This document shows positions 54,614 through 63,121 of a DNA stretch of 64,000 bases, piece after piece. This stretch comes from Solitalea canadensis DSM 3403 (lineage in GTDB: Bacteria > Bacteroidota > Bacteroidia > Sphingobacteriales > Sphingobacteriaceae), in NCBI RefSeq assembly GCF_000242635.2, contig NC_017770.1, positions 4,600,669 to 4,664,668 on the forward strand, given 5' to 3'. The notes beneath the pieces were generated by a model. It saw nothing but the letters and a program-made list of their open reading frames with translations. It ran no database searches and had not been told where the DNA came from. The first letter of the stretch is position 1. The number at the start of each line of letters is the position of its first letter. The translations under genes and the position numbers were made by a program.

Positions 54614-55657
54614 TTAAAGAGTTGCCATGTCAATAACAAAGCGATAATGAACATCCCCTTTGAGCATTCGTTCGTAAGCTTCGTTAATATCTTTCATAGC
54701 GATAACTTCTACATCAGACATAATGTTATGCTCCGCACAGTAATCCAGCATTTCTTGTGTTTCCGGAATGCCTCCGATTAATGAACCGGCAAGTCGGCGA
54801 CGTTTTGCAATAAGGTTAAATGCCGCTATTTGCGGAGCTTCAGGAGGAACCCCCAATAAAACCATAGTTCCATCTAAACGCAATAAGTTCAGATAAACAT
54901 TCAGATCGGTAGGTGCCGAAACAGTGTTAATAATCAGATCAAAATAATTATTAACGGAGGCTAATGAATCTTCGTCTTTGGTAACCACAAATTTATGAGC
55001 TCCCAAGTCTTTCGCGTCTTTTTCTTTAGAAGGAGAAGTGCTTAATACGGTGACTTCGGCTCCCATAGAAGCAGCCAGTTTAACTGCCATATGTCCTAAT
55101 CCTCCAAGTCCGACAACCCCCACTCTTTCACCTTTGCGCACTTTCCATTGACGTAATGGAGAATACGTTGTAATTCCGGCACATAATAAAGGAGCAACAC
55201 GTTTAAGGTCTAACTTTTCGGAGATGCGTAATACAAAACCTTCGTCGACAACAATTTGATTTGAATAGCCACCATAGGTTGGTGTTTTCATATCCATTTC
55301 AACACTGTTATACGTGCCAACCCAATGTACCTCACAATATTGTTCTAATCCTTGGACACAGCTAGTGCATGTCCTGCATGAGTCGACCAGACAGCCAACG
55401 CCGGCAAGATCTCCTGCTTTGAAGTTCTTAACATGCTCTCCAACTTTAATAACTTTTCCGACGATTTCATGCCCGGGAACCATTGGAAAGATAGATCCTC
55501 CCCATTCATCACGAACCTGGTGAATATCAGAATGGCAAACACCACAGTATTGAATTTCGATTATCACATCGTGCGGACCCGCTTCACGACGCTGGAAATT
55601 AAACGGAGCTAAAGGAGCTTTCGCTTGGGCAGCTGCGTACCCTTTTACTTGAATCAT
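54614..55657 (-). CDS. Zinc-dependent alcohol dehydrogenase (CAD/YahK type)
   Basis: 347 residues, cytoplasmic. Catalytic zinc motifs are QYCGVCHSDIHQVRDEWGGS and VPGHEIVGKVIKVGEHVKNF. The structural zinc Cys cluster is GVGCLVDSCRTCTSCVQGLEQYCE-like (about 94-118), and the NADP fold is VGVVGLGGLGHMAVKLAAS. YahK-type enzymes reduce aldehydes with broad specificity. It is not in the OhrR operon; the terminator separates them, but an aldehyde-removal role would fit the neighbourhood. Confidence 0.94.
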   Translation of the reverse strand: MIQVKGYAAAQAKAPLAPFNFQRREAGPHDVIIEIQYCGVCHSDIHQVRDEWGGSIFPMVPGHEIVGKVIKVGEHVKNFKAGDLAGVGCLVDSCRTCTSCVQGLEQYCEVHWVGTYNSVEMDMKTPTYGGYSNQIVVDEGFVLRISEKLDLKRVAPLLCAGITTYSPLRQWKVRKGERVGVVGLGGLGHMAVKLAASMGAEVTVLSTSPSKEKDAKDLGAHKFVVTKDEDSLASVNNYFDLIINTVSAPTDLNVYLNLLRLDGTMVLLGVPPEAPQIAAFNLIAKRRRLAGSLIGGIPETQEMLDYCAEHNIMSDVEVIAMKDINEAYERMLKGDVHYRFVIDMATL

Positions 55658-55681
55658 ATTTTTAGCGATTTATTAGATGAT

Positions 55682-56860
55682 TTACTTGAGGTCTTTAACA
55701 CACCGTAAGCCCACATGGTTTGAGGCAGAGCGAAATTCTCCTTTCCCTCTTGTTCCGACCATATAACGGGTGCAGTATTGATCGGTACAAAGAAATGAGC
55801 CTCCACGTTGTACTTTTTTCTTTTCGTTGGGTTCCATCGGGTCAAATGCTGAATCAGGACCTTGTGGGTTGCGAGCAACATCTCTATGGGCAAGTTCTTC
55901 ATAATAATCGGGGCGATACCAATCTTCACACCATTCCCAAACATTTCCGGCAATATCATATAGTCCGTAAGTGCTGGCAGAAAATTGTTTAATGGGAGCG
56001 ATACCCACAAAGCCATCTTTTCCTTCGTCACTTACGGGAAATTTGCCCTGGAAAATATTGGCCATCCATTTTCCGTCCGGTTTAAACTGATTTCCCCATG
56101 CATACATCTTTCCAAAGTCGCCTCCACGTGCTGCGAATTCCCACTCTGCTTCTGTTGGCAAGCGTTTACCCGCCCATTTTGCATAGGCCTGTGCATCTTC
56201 CCATGCAATATGTACAACCGGATAATTGTCTTTCCCCTGGATGTTACTTTGTGGACCGAGCGGATGTTTCCAATCAGCACCTTTTACATATTGCCACCAT
56301 TGATAGTGGTCGTTCAGTGAAACATCATGATCCGGCGGTGTAAATACAACTGATCCGGCAACAAGATTTTCTTCAGGCGCGCCTGGAAATTCTTCTCTTG
56401 TTGGTTTTCGTTCGGCAATGGTAATGTAGCCGGTTGCTTTTACAAAAGCTGTAAATTCGGCATTAGTCACTTCGGTTTCATCCATGTAAAAACCATCCAC
56501 ATAGACACGATGGATAGGCCTGGCATCATTCATATTTTGTTGGCCGCCGTTTTCCATCCCGACAGGGTTAACCCCTCCCATGCTGAACTCGCCTCCAGGA
56601 ATGAAAACCATTCCTTTAGGAGTAGGCCCTTTAGGTTTTACTGTATTTACCTTTGATTCATAAAATTCTTTTCCACCACCTTCCATATATAAAGCACTAT
56701 CCACAGGAAAGAGTCCGTTGGAGGTACAGGAAACTATGCCATCAACTTTTCCATTGACAAATAATTGGGAGGTTTGAGAACTCTTCGCCTTATTGCATGA
56801 AACGAAAAAGAGGACTGCGGGAACTGCTGAAAACAGAAGTAAATAGTTTTTGTGATACAT
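55682..56860 (-). CDS. Formylglycine-generating enzyme-like lipoprotein (SUMF1 family)
   Basis: 392 residues from ATG at 56860, which gives a lipoprotein signal (MYHKNYLLLFSAVPAVLFFVSC, about Cys22). The open frame extends to 56956 but overlaps a small lipoprotein gene. The SUMF1 domain has MVFIPGGEFSMGGVNP, VYVDGFYMDETEVTNAEFTA, LPTEAEWEFAARGG, YDIAGNVWEWCEDWY and VQRGGSFLCTDQYCTRYM. The last holds the paired Cys (CxxxxC) of copper-type FGE. It would convert a sulfatase Cys to formylglycine outside the cytoplasm. No such sulfatase is encoded in the window, so a non-FGE role is possible. Confidence 0.87.
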   Translation of the reverse strand: MYHKNYLLLFSAVPAVLFFVSCNKAKSSQTSQLFVNGKVDGIVSCTSNGLFPVDSALYMEGGGKEFYESKVNTVKPKGPTPKGMVFIPGGEFSMGGVNPVGMENGGQQNMNDARPIHRVYVDGFYMDETEVTNAEFTAFVKATGYITIAERKPTREEFPGAPEENLVAGSVVFTPPDHDVSLNDHYQWWQYVKGADWKHPLGPQSNIQGKDNYPVVHIAWEDAQAYAKWAGKRLPTEAEWEFAARGGDFGKMYAWGNQFKPDGKWMANIFQGKFPVSDEGKDGFVGIAPIKQFSASTYGLYDIAGNVWEWCEDWYRPDYYEELAHRDVARNPQGPDSAFDPMEPNEKKKVQRGGSFLCTDQYCTRYMVGTRGKGEFRSASNHVGLRCVKDLK

Positions 56861-56949
56861 GTAGGGAGCATTTTTTATAAGCGTTAAATTATGAATAAGT
56901 TGACTGTTTTGAAACCTGTTTTTCATAATAAAATAATAACGCCACTCGA

Positions 56950-57126
56950 TTACCAAACATGCCCTCCGTACATTCCTACATTGATGGACGGCGTAACCAT
57001 TGGTCCGTAAGGACCGCCAGCAAAGTTGACACCGTAACCAACCCCTACTGACATTCCTGAACAGGCGGTTAAAAAAAAGATAACAAATCCAATTACCACT
57101 ATTTTTAAGAATGCTGATTTTTTCAT
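56950..57126 (-). CDS. Small Gly-rich lipoprotein (58 aa)
   Basis: ATG at 57126 to TAA at 56950. The N-terminus MKKSAFLKIVVIGFVIFFL ends in lipobox LTAC (Cys22), a textbook lipoprotein signal. The mature 37 residues are rich in Gly, Val, Met and Tyr (VGVGYGVNFAGGPYGPMVTP). It lies between the VOC lipoprotein gene (13 bases before) and the FGE-like gene (89 bases after), all on one strand, so a three-gene lipoprotein operon is likely. No family recognised; similar short Gly-rich lipoproteins occur in the phylum. Confidence 0.65.
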   Translation of the reverse strand: MKKSAFLKIVVIGFVIFFLTACSGMSVGVGYGVNFAGGPYGPMVTPSINVGMYGGHVW

Positions 57127-57139
57127 TTGGAAAGCGATT

Positions 57140-58000
57140 TTAGTTTAAAGGTGTAAATTCTTGTAAAACGATTGGTGCCCGTGAGGGATCAAGTATAATA
57201 GCCACCGTACTGTTTCGAATGGTTGGAGAAGGTGTAAGCATAATAGTTGCCCCGGCAGCTTTGGCTTTATCTACCATTGCAGAAACGTTTTCTACCCTAA
57301 TATAGGGCATCCAATGGGTACGAACATCTTTACTGGGGTTCTTTAATAAAGCAGCGTAGATCATTCCGTCTTTTTTAAAGGCCGTGAAAGGAACAGACGA
57401 ATCCTTTATTTCTTCGGCCTCATAGCCAATCACTTGTTTATAGAAACTTTTGGATGCTTCAGGGTTATTGGTCCAGAGCTCCATTCCCAACCAGTCATTA
57501 ATTTCGGGAGATTTGATAAGTGGATCGCCTCCCGTGGCGCGCATATAGGCTAATATACCACCTTGTGGATCTGCGACCAACGCCATTTTTCCTCTCCCAT
57601 CAATATCTTTTACACCTCTTAAAACTTTGCCACCATTTGAAGTTGTTAGGTTAACTGCTTTTGCAACATCGGAAACCGACATTGATGCAACCCATTCTCC
57701 AGATGTGACCTTTACGTCTTTAGGTATAGGAAAGATTCCTCCGATTGTATTTCCGGATCTTTTAATAAGGGTATATTCTGTATCTCCTGATCCAGAAGTT
57801 TCGAAAGTCCAGCCAAAAACAGCGCCATAAAATTGTTTAGCCTTTGCAACATCGGGAGTTACCAGATCGTGCCAGACAAAACGTCCGGGAGTGTAAAGAT
57901 TGGTAGGTTCTTTTGAAATGGGTGGTAAGGAATGCTGCGAATGACAGCCAAACAGGCAACCGCAAAGAAAAGTAAGGATAAGAGAGCGTGATAATAGCAT
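57140..58000 (-). CDS. Two-domain VOC (glyoxalase-like) lipoprotein
   Basis: 286 residues with a lipoprotein signal (lipobox LFGC, about Cys19). Two vicinal-oxygen-chelate domains follow: the first begins GRFVWHDLVTPDVAKAKQFY (about 38-57) and the second NDWLGMELWTNNPEASKSFY (about 168-187). VOC proteins bind metals and include glyoxalases and antibiotic-binding proteins. The enzyme activity of this exported type is unknown. It is the first of three genes with the small Gly-rich and FGE-like lipoproteins. Confidence 0.87.
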   Translation of the reverse strand: MLLSRSLILTFLCGCLFGCHSQHSLPPISKEPTNLYTPGRFVWHDLVTPDVAKAKQFYGAVFGWTFETSGSGDTEYTLIKRSGNTIGGIFPIPKDVKVTSGEWVASMSVSDVAKAVNLTTSNGGKVLRGVKDIDGRGKMALVADPQGGILAYMRATGGDPLIKSPEINDWLGMELWTNNPEASKSFYKQVIGYEAEEIKDSSVPFTAFKKDGMIYAALLKNPSKDVRTHWMPYIRVENVSAMVDKAKAAGATIMLTPSPTIRNSTVAIILDPSRAPIVLQEFTPLN

Positions 58001-58245
58001 TTAAATAAAAGTTAAGAGATTGTATGTTATTGAATTTAACAATTATCTATTAAAAATTAACAGAAAAGAAAAAAGAATAGCACTCTTTATTGAAAATTGA
58101 ATGAATAGATTTTTAGCACGGAAAAATTAACTTCAATCGCATTAACATTTGCAAATTTTACCTTAAATTAAAGTCAGCATAGGCTCTACTCTTTACGCTC
58201 ATTCATCCGGTACCTATCATCGCCTATAAATTATTCGAACTTTTT

Positions 58246-59934
58246 ATGGAAACATTACAGCACATTATTAAACAAGCTCCTGAGTTTGCGGTATTTTTTT
58301 CGTTGGCGTTGGGCCATGCAGTCGGGCGTATTAAGATTGGCAGTTTTAGTCTGGGTGCGGTTGCCAGTACGTTAATTTTTGCCTTACTGATCGGGCAGCT
58401 TGGAGTAACTCTTTCTCCTGTTTTTAAGGCAGCATGTTTTGCCTTATTTGTTTATTCAATAGGGTTTAAGAGTGGCCCTGAGTTTTTCGGAAGTCTAAAT
58501 CGAGGAACGGTTAAGTTGCTGATACTTGCGGTAGTGGTCTGCGTTACCGGGTTAATTCTGGTCATTGGTATTGGACATGCACTGCACCTCAATAAAGGCT
58601 TGGCTGCAGGTCTGGCCGCCGGCGCATTAACTGAATCTGCAACGATGGGTACCGCCTCAGATGCCATTAATCGTTTAGGGCTAAGTGCGGATGAAACTCA
58701 AAATCTGAGTTCAAACATGGCGGTGGCTTTCGCCATAACCTATGTGTTAGGAACCATAACAGTGATCATCTTTCTGCGAAATATTGCTCCATTGTTGCTA
58801 AAAGTTAATTTAAAACAGGCTGCTAAGGAGTTGGAGGAATCATTGTCAGGTGATCAGGGAAAAGAAATATCCGGAAGTATTAATCCCTATTCCCCGGTTA
58901 TTGCCAGGGCGTATAAACTCGTTTTTATTCCGGATAGTGTAAAGACCACTGGTGATATTGAGCAATTATTAGGCGACCGGACTTCTGTATTTAGAATTGT
59001 TCATGAAGGGAAAATTATTGATGCGGATCGTAGTACCCCTGTTGTTAAAGGCGATATTGTTGCTTTGATGGGAAATTACACCACTATTATGAATGCAGAA
59101 CATATCATTGGGCCCGAAATCAACCATCCGGAAGCTTTAAGATTTACCGGAAAGATAGTTAAGGTAGTTCTGACTAATAATAAATACCATAATAGAAGTA
59201 TTAAGGAGATTGCTGAAGGTGCTGATCCGCATGAGTTACGTGGGGTTTTTCTGGTAAGCATAAAACGTCAGGATAATGATTTGCCCATGTTTCCATATAC
59301 TCAATTGCGTCGTGGTGATGTAATTCAGTTGATGGGTGATGAAGAACAGGTTGACAGAATTTCCGAACGAGTAGGGTATGTGGAAAAATCCAGCGAAAAA
59401 AGTGATTTGGTAATGCTTACTGCGGGTATTGTAGCTGGAATTTTAGTTGGGTTATTATCTGTTGACGTAGGTGGTGTGCCAATTACATTAGGTGTTGGTG
59501 GAGGATGTTTGGTTTCCGGATTGTTTTTTGGTTGGCTACGATCTAAATATCCGGTTTTTGGTAGCTTACCGGGAGCCGCACAGTGGGTACTGGCAGAGTT
59601 TGGACTAAGTGCTTTTGCTGCCGTGGTCGGATTGTCTGCCGGTCCTGATGCAATTGATGCTTTGCATAAATCGGGCCCTGTGTTAATTATTTTAGGAATT
59701 CTTGTCGCGCTTGTACCTCAAATGGTCGGGCTTTTCGTTGGACATAAATTTCTGAAGCTTAATCCAGTGATTTTATTGGGAGGCCTATGTGGAAGTCAAA
59801 CGGTGGCAGCCGCACTTTCAGCAATTTCGGATGAAGCGGAAAGCACGACTCCGGTTTTGGGTTTTACAGTTACCTATGCAATCGGGAATGTATTGTTGGC
59901 TATCTGGGGGCCAATAATTGTGAACCTTGTTTAG
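58246..59934 (+). CDS. Aspartate:alanine antiporter family transporter (AspT/YidE type)
   Basis: 562 residues. Membrane segments occupy about 14-200 and 385-560, with two cytoplasmic TrkA-C (RCK) domains between (about 215-375; YKLVFIPDSVKTTGDIEQLL and VLTNNKYHNRSIKEIAEGAD). Conserved repeats LAAGALTESATMGTASDAI and GGLCGSQTVAAALSAISDEA hold the transport residues. AspT swaps aspartate for alanine to drive proton-motive force, but YidE-type homologues have other or unknown substrates. No aspartate decarboxylase gene is nearby. Confidence 0.9.
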   Translation: METLQHIIKQAPEFAVFFSLALGHAVGRIKIGSFSLGAVASTLIFALLIGQLGVTLSPVFKAACFALFVYSIGFKSGPEFFGSLNRGTVKLLILAVVVCVTGLILVIGIGHALHLNKGLAAGLAAGALTESATMGTASDAINRLGLSADETQNLSSNMAVAFAITYVLGTITVIIFLRNIAPLLLKVNLKQAAKELEESLSGDQGKEISGSINPYSPVIARAYKLVFIPDSVKTTGDIEQLLGDRTSVFRIVHEGKIIDADRSTPVVKGDIVALMGNYTTIMNAEHIIGPEINHPEALRFTGKIVKVVLTNNKYHNRSIKEIAEGADPHELRGVFLVSIKRQDNDLPMFPYTQLRRGDVIQLMGDEEQVDRISERVGYVEKSSEKSDLVMLTAGIVAGILVGLLSVDVGGVPITLGVGGGCLVSGLFFGWLRSKYPVFGSLPGAAQWVLAEFGLSAFAAVVGLSAGPDAIDALHKSGPVLIILGILVALVPQMVGLFVGHKFLKLNPVILLGGLCGSQTVAAALSAISDEAESTTPVLGFTVTYAIGNVLLAIWGPIIVNLV

Positions 59935-59983
59935 GCAAAAAAGATTATACTTGACAATTCATTTATGCATTGAAAAAATCCCT

Positions 59984-60433
59984 ATGGTTATCAGAAGAAT
60001 TGAAAGTGCTGAATATAAAATAGTAGTTCCCCTTTTTAATAAGTATAGGGTGTTTTACGAACAGCCATCCGATATTGATCGCGCCGACCGGTTTATAAAA
60101 GAACGGATGGAAAATAATGAGTCGGTCATTTTTGTTGCTTTTGACGGTGATGATCCTGTAGGTTTTACGCAACTTTATCCAAGCTTTTCATCTGTACGGA
60201 CTATACGTAATTATATTCTGAATGATTTGTATGTGGATGAATTTAACCGTAAAGGTGGTGTAGGGCGATCTTTAATACATGCGGCAATCGCATTTGCCCG
60301 ACAACACCATGCAAAGGTACTTACATTGGAAACCGCAGTTGATAATTACAATGCGCAACAATTATACGAGAAAATTGGTTTTGAACGTCAAAGCGAATCT
60401 GATGGTTTTTATTTGTATGCCTACACACTCTAA
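59984..60433 (+). CDS. GNAT family N-acetyltransferase
   Basis: 149 residues from ATG at 59984. The extended frame to 59927 overlaps the transporter and is rejected. The GNAT core is visible: FVAFDGDDPVGFTQLYPSF, LYVDEFNRKGGVGRSLIHAA (acetyl-CoA pyrophosphate loop, about 86-105), and VLTLETAVDNYNAQQLYEKIGFER. The substrate cannot be told. It starts 49 bases after the transporter gene. Confidence 0.9.
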   Translation: MVIRRIESAEYKIVVPLFNKYRVFYEQPSDIDRADRFIKERMENNESVIFVAFDGDDPVGFTQLYPSFSSVRTIRNYILNDLYVDEFNRKGGVGRSLIHAAIAFARQHHAKVLTLETAVDNYNAQQLYEKIGFERQSESDGFYLYAYTL

Positions 60434-61105
60434 TTAATCTTTCCGGTTTTCACCTTTATGTTTGGATGATAGGTAAATCCGGAATGTTAAACCAATAGCG
60501 CTGAGTTCGCCAATACTGGGCTGGTTAGCAAATTGGAAGAGGTAGTAAACTTCAAAGTCGGTCTCCAACGGTTATGATCAGCATCTGCAAAATCAAGGAA
60601 ATATTCTCTATATAAGTAAGAAGAAAAAGTGAGGTATTCCGTATGGAAATCTTTGCTGAACCTTACCCGTGGTCGATAGCGTGGTTCAACGTCTCCATTA
60701 TTTATCGACCAATCGAAACTGTTTCTGATTTCTGTTTCTATTCTCCACTTTAATGGAAAATAGTAATCACCTTGAGTTACAATAGTGTGCTCTCTAAAAG
60801 TATCAGTTGAATTGGGAGTATTTACTCCGAACAAATAGCCAAATCTGATTCTTAGTGTTCGTTCCCTTAATGAATCAGCTTTTGTAACTTACCCTTAAAA
60901 TTTTGTAAGTAACCCTGCTTTTCCTTCGGTATAATAACTCCTGTTAAGCCGTGTTGCTGATTGTGCATGCAACCTGAAATGGGGATTAAAGCTGTAAAAT
61001 AGCTTAGCTTCGGGCCATACCTCTTGTGTGGAAACAGCTTCCTGTGTTAGTAAATATAATGGCTCAAATGTTATCACTAGTATGAAAATAAGTTTTCTGG
61101 CCCAT
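60434..61105 (-). pseudogene. Decayed DUF2490 paralogue
   Basis: Remnants of a DUF2490 outer-membrane protein, homologous to the intact gene just upstream (61123-61851): VWPEAKLFYSFNPHFRLHAQ, LRIRFGYLFGVNTPNSTDTF, RYRPRVRFSKDFHTEYLTFS, NRWRP, YYLFQFANQPSIGELSAIGL. Lesions: two TAA codons six bases apart (60895-60897 and 60889-60891), a shorter segment there, and a deletion after NRWRP that puts the C-terminal part (stop at 60434) in another frame. The apparent ATG at 61105 is also out of frame with the signal-like ILVITFEPLYLLTQ. This many lesions make it a real pseudogene. Confidence 0.88.
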
Positions 61106-61122
61106 AATTGTAAATAATTACA

Positions 61123-61851
61123 TCACTTGTTCTTTTTATTTACAGCATGGAAGTAAGCTTTTAGTACAAGTCCAATGGCGTTTACTTTTCCAACATCAGG
61201 TGAGTTTTTAAACTGATATAAGTAATACCATTCAAAATTTAGGTTCCGGCTAACCCTGATCTCGGCTCCTCCGCAGAGTCTCCATCTATTAATGTTGGGT
61301 TTCCCGAAATTCAAGAAATATTCGCCATATAGGTAGGCATTAAATGTTAGGTAGTGGGTTTTGCAGTCGCGCTCTATTGTTAAGCGAGGCCGGTAACGTG
61401 GCAAAAATTCGCCGTCTCTGATACGCCAGTCGATTCGGTTCTTGGCCGTAATCAGTAATTGGTAAGACAATGGAAAAGCATGGATGGTTTCAGTTAGCAG
61501 GGTGTGCTCCTTAAAAGGATCTTCGGCACTGGGTGGTGTAGTCCCATACATATAACCCACTCGAACACGCAATAAACGATTTTTTAAACTGTCGTATTTA
61601 CCGAGTGCTCTTTTAGCTTGATAAGGTTTAAAATAATCGAGGTGGATACCAAATGCCCCATCAGAGTAATAAGATTTTTCAACCTTAGTACCAGATATCA
61701 TCGTAAATAAGCGGTATTTTGAATTAAAGGAATAAAAAGCATTCAACTCAGGCCATACCTCTTCACTGGGGGGAATTTCGTCTTGCGCTAAAACTACCTG
61801 AGTAACAAACAGCAGAAAGAAAATAGCGATCGCAAGAAATTTCATCAGCAT
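61123..61851 (-). CDS. DUF2490 outer-membrane protein
   Basis: 242 residues with a signal peptide (MLMKFLAIAIFFLLFVTQVVLAQ). The rest alternates aromatic and polar residues as in an outer-membrane beta-barrel, with the family texts EVWPELNAFYSFNSKYRLFT, RVRVGYMYGTTPPSAEDPF, FLPRYRPRLTIERDCKTHYL and WYYLYQFKNSPDVGKVNAIG. The function is unknown. The ATG overlaps the last base of the preceding stop codon (TAATG), so it is coupled to the barrel gene upstream. Its diverged copy lies directly downstream. Confidence 0.88.
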   Translation of the reverse strand: MLMKFLAIAIFFLLFVTQVVLAQDEIPPSEEVWPELNAFYSFNSKYRLFTMISGTKVEKSYYSDGAFGIHLDYFKPYQAKRALGKYDSLKNRLLRVRVGYMYGTTPPSAEDPFKEHTLLTETIHAFPLSYQLLITAKNRIDWRIRDGEFLPRYRPRLTIERDCKTHYLTFNAYLYGEYFLNFGKPNINRWRLCGGAEIRVSRNLNFEWYYLYQFKNSPDVGKVNAIGLVLKAYFHAVNKKNK

Positions 61852-62915
61852 TATTTAGGGATCTCATTTTTTCCTGAGGCTATATTTCGGCCTTTTATAC
61901 CAAATCGATAGCCAACAGAAAGCATGAATTGTTGTTTTCTATAAGCACCACCAGCTTCACCTCTAAACTGCCAACGCTTATTTAATTGCCATTGAGCCCC
62001 TAATGAAACATGCCATGGAGTAGCAAGGCTTTTGCTAAAGTGATAGCGAACATATCCGTTTTCAATATTGTTTGCAGCATTATCAAATCCTTCGCTTAAT
62101 TTGGTATACATATTTTCGTAGAGCTTTTGTTGCGCGGGTGACAAATTATTATACCAGGTATCTAATTGTGTGCTAAATTCTTCAAATTTGCTTCCCGTTA
62201 GTCCTAATTCTGAAAAGGATATCTGACCATCGGTTTCATTGAATATTTTTTGATTTTGCGTAGCTACCCAAAATGCGATGTTTTGCTGTGGATGTTTATT
62301 AAAATTAAAGGTGCGACCAAATCTTATACCTGCTACGCGGGTTTTTACAGGATGATCCAATAGGTCAAGATCTGTCCATGCAAAGTTGATATCTGAAGTT
62401 ATCCAGTATTTCCCAATGCCACCGGCCAGCATCAACCCGAAACCATAATATTGGCCCGGATTGCTGGTTGTAGTAGAATATTGAATTGGCTCAGCAAGGG
62501 CTACGCTGGTATTTCCGTTCATGGTACCTGCGAGGAAATAAACATTCAAAAACGGGAAAATATAAGTGTCAAATCTGAAATTGGTTACAATGCCTTCACC
62601 CGTTACATGGTCAAAAACCACAATTGAATCAATATTTGTCAAGTCTGTGGTATTAAACCCCACAGAAAGGTCGGAGAGTTCAATATCTTGTTTGGTATAA
62701 ATAGAGTTAAGCATTACTCCATGAGGAAGAATTATATCAAATCCCTTTTTCTGAGCTTTTGCCCCTAAGGCCGGAAATACAAAGGGATACTTTACATTTT
62801 TTAAACTGTCGAGGTATTTTTCGCGTTCACTTTTTTTAGGAGGAACAGTAGTGTATTGTGCTCTGGCAGAAATGCAAATAAGAATAAAAGAGAGTAGTAA
62901 GAGCGTTTTTTTCAT
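61851..62915 (-). CDS. Outer-membrane beta-barrel protein, unknown function (354 aa)
   Basis: Signal peptide (ending CISARAQ) followed by a barrel-like sequence with many alternating strands (FGLMLAGGIGKYWITSDINF, VAGIRFGRTFNFNKH, YVRYHFSKSLATPWHVSLGA, FMLSVGYRFGIKG). The last strand is followed by a hydrophilic tail, so the C-terminal aromatic signature is not terminal. A helical plug-like stretch (about 240-285) interrupts the strands. No family is recognised. It is the first gene of the pair with DUF2490. Confidence 0.78.
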   Translation of the reverse strand: MKKTLLLLSFILICISARAQYTTVPPKKSEREKYLDSLKNVKYPFVFPALGAKAQKKGFDIILPHGVMLNSIYTKQDIELSDLSVGFNTTDLTNIDSIVVFDHVTGEGIVTNFRFDTYIFPFLNVYFLAGTMNGNTSVALAEPIQYSTTTSNPGQYYGFGLMLAGGIGKYWITSDINFAWTDLDLLDHPVKTRVAGIRFGRTFNFNKHPQQNIAFWVATQNQKIFNETDGQISFSELGLTGSKFEEFSTQLDTWYNNLSPAQQKLYENMYTKLSEGFDNAANNIENGYVRYHFSKSLATPWHVSLGAQWQLNKRWQFRGEAGGAYRKQQFMLSVGYRFGIKGRNIASGKNEIPK

Positions 62916-63070
62916 GAGCGTATGATTCTTTGGTAGTTATTGGTACATAGTATATAGTTAGTGTCGAGAATAAATTATTAGTCTGAATTATGAAAACGAA
63001 GCGGTTTTCAATATTAAGTTAGTATAAATTAAGCGATTAAACAACGGGTATGCCTTAGGTTTTTGCTCCA

Positions 63071-63102
63071 TGTTGTTATTTAAATAACAACAGATATTTT
63101 TG
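63071..63102 (+). promoter_or_regulatory. Perfect palindrome overlapping a promoter before the dioxygenase gene
   Basis: TGTTGTTATTT (63071-63081) is followed directly by its exact complement (63082-63092), a 22-bp palindrome without spacer. TATTTTTG (63095-63102) is an exact Bacteroidota -7, and GTTG (63072-63075), 19 bases earlier, is a one-mismatch -33. The palindrome lies between them, as a repressor operator would. The start codon is 20 bases after the -7. Confidence 0.55.
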
Positions 63103-63121
63103 AACTAATAATAAAATCGAT

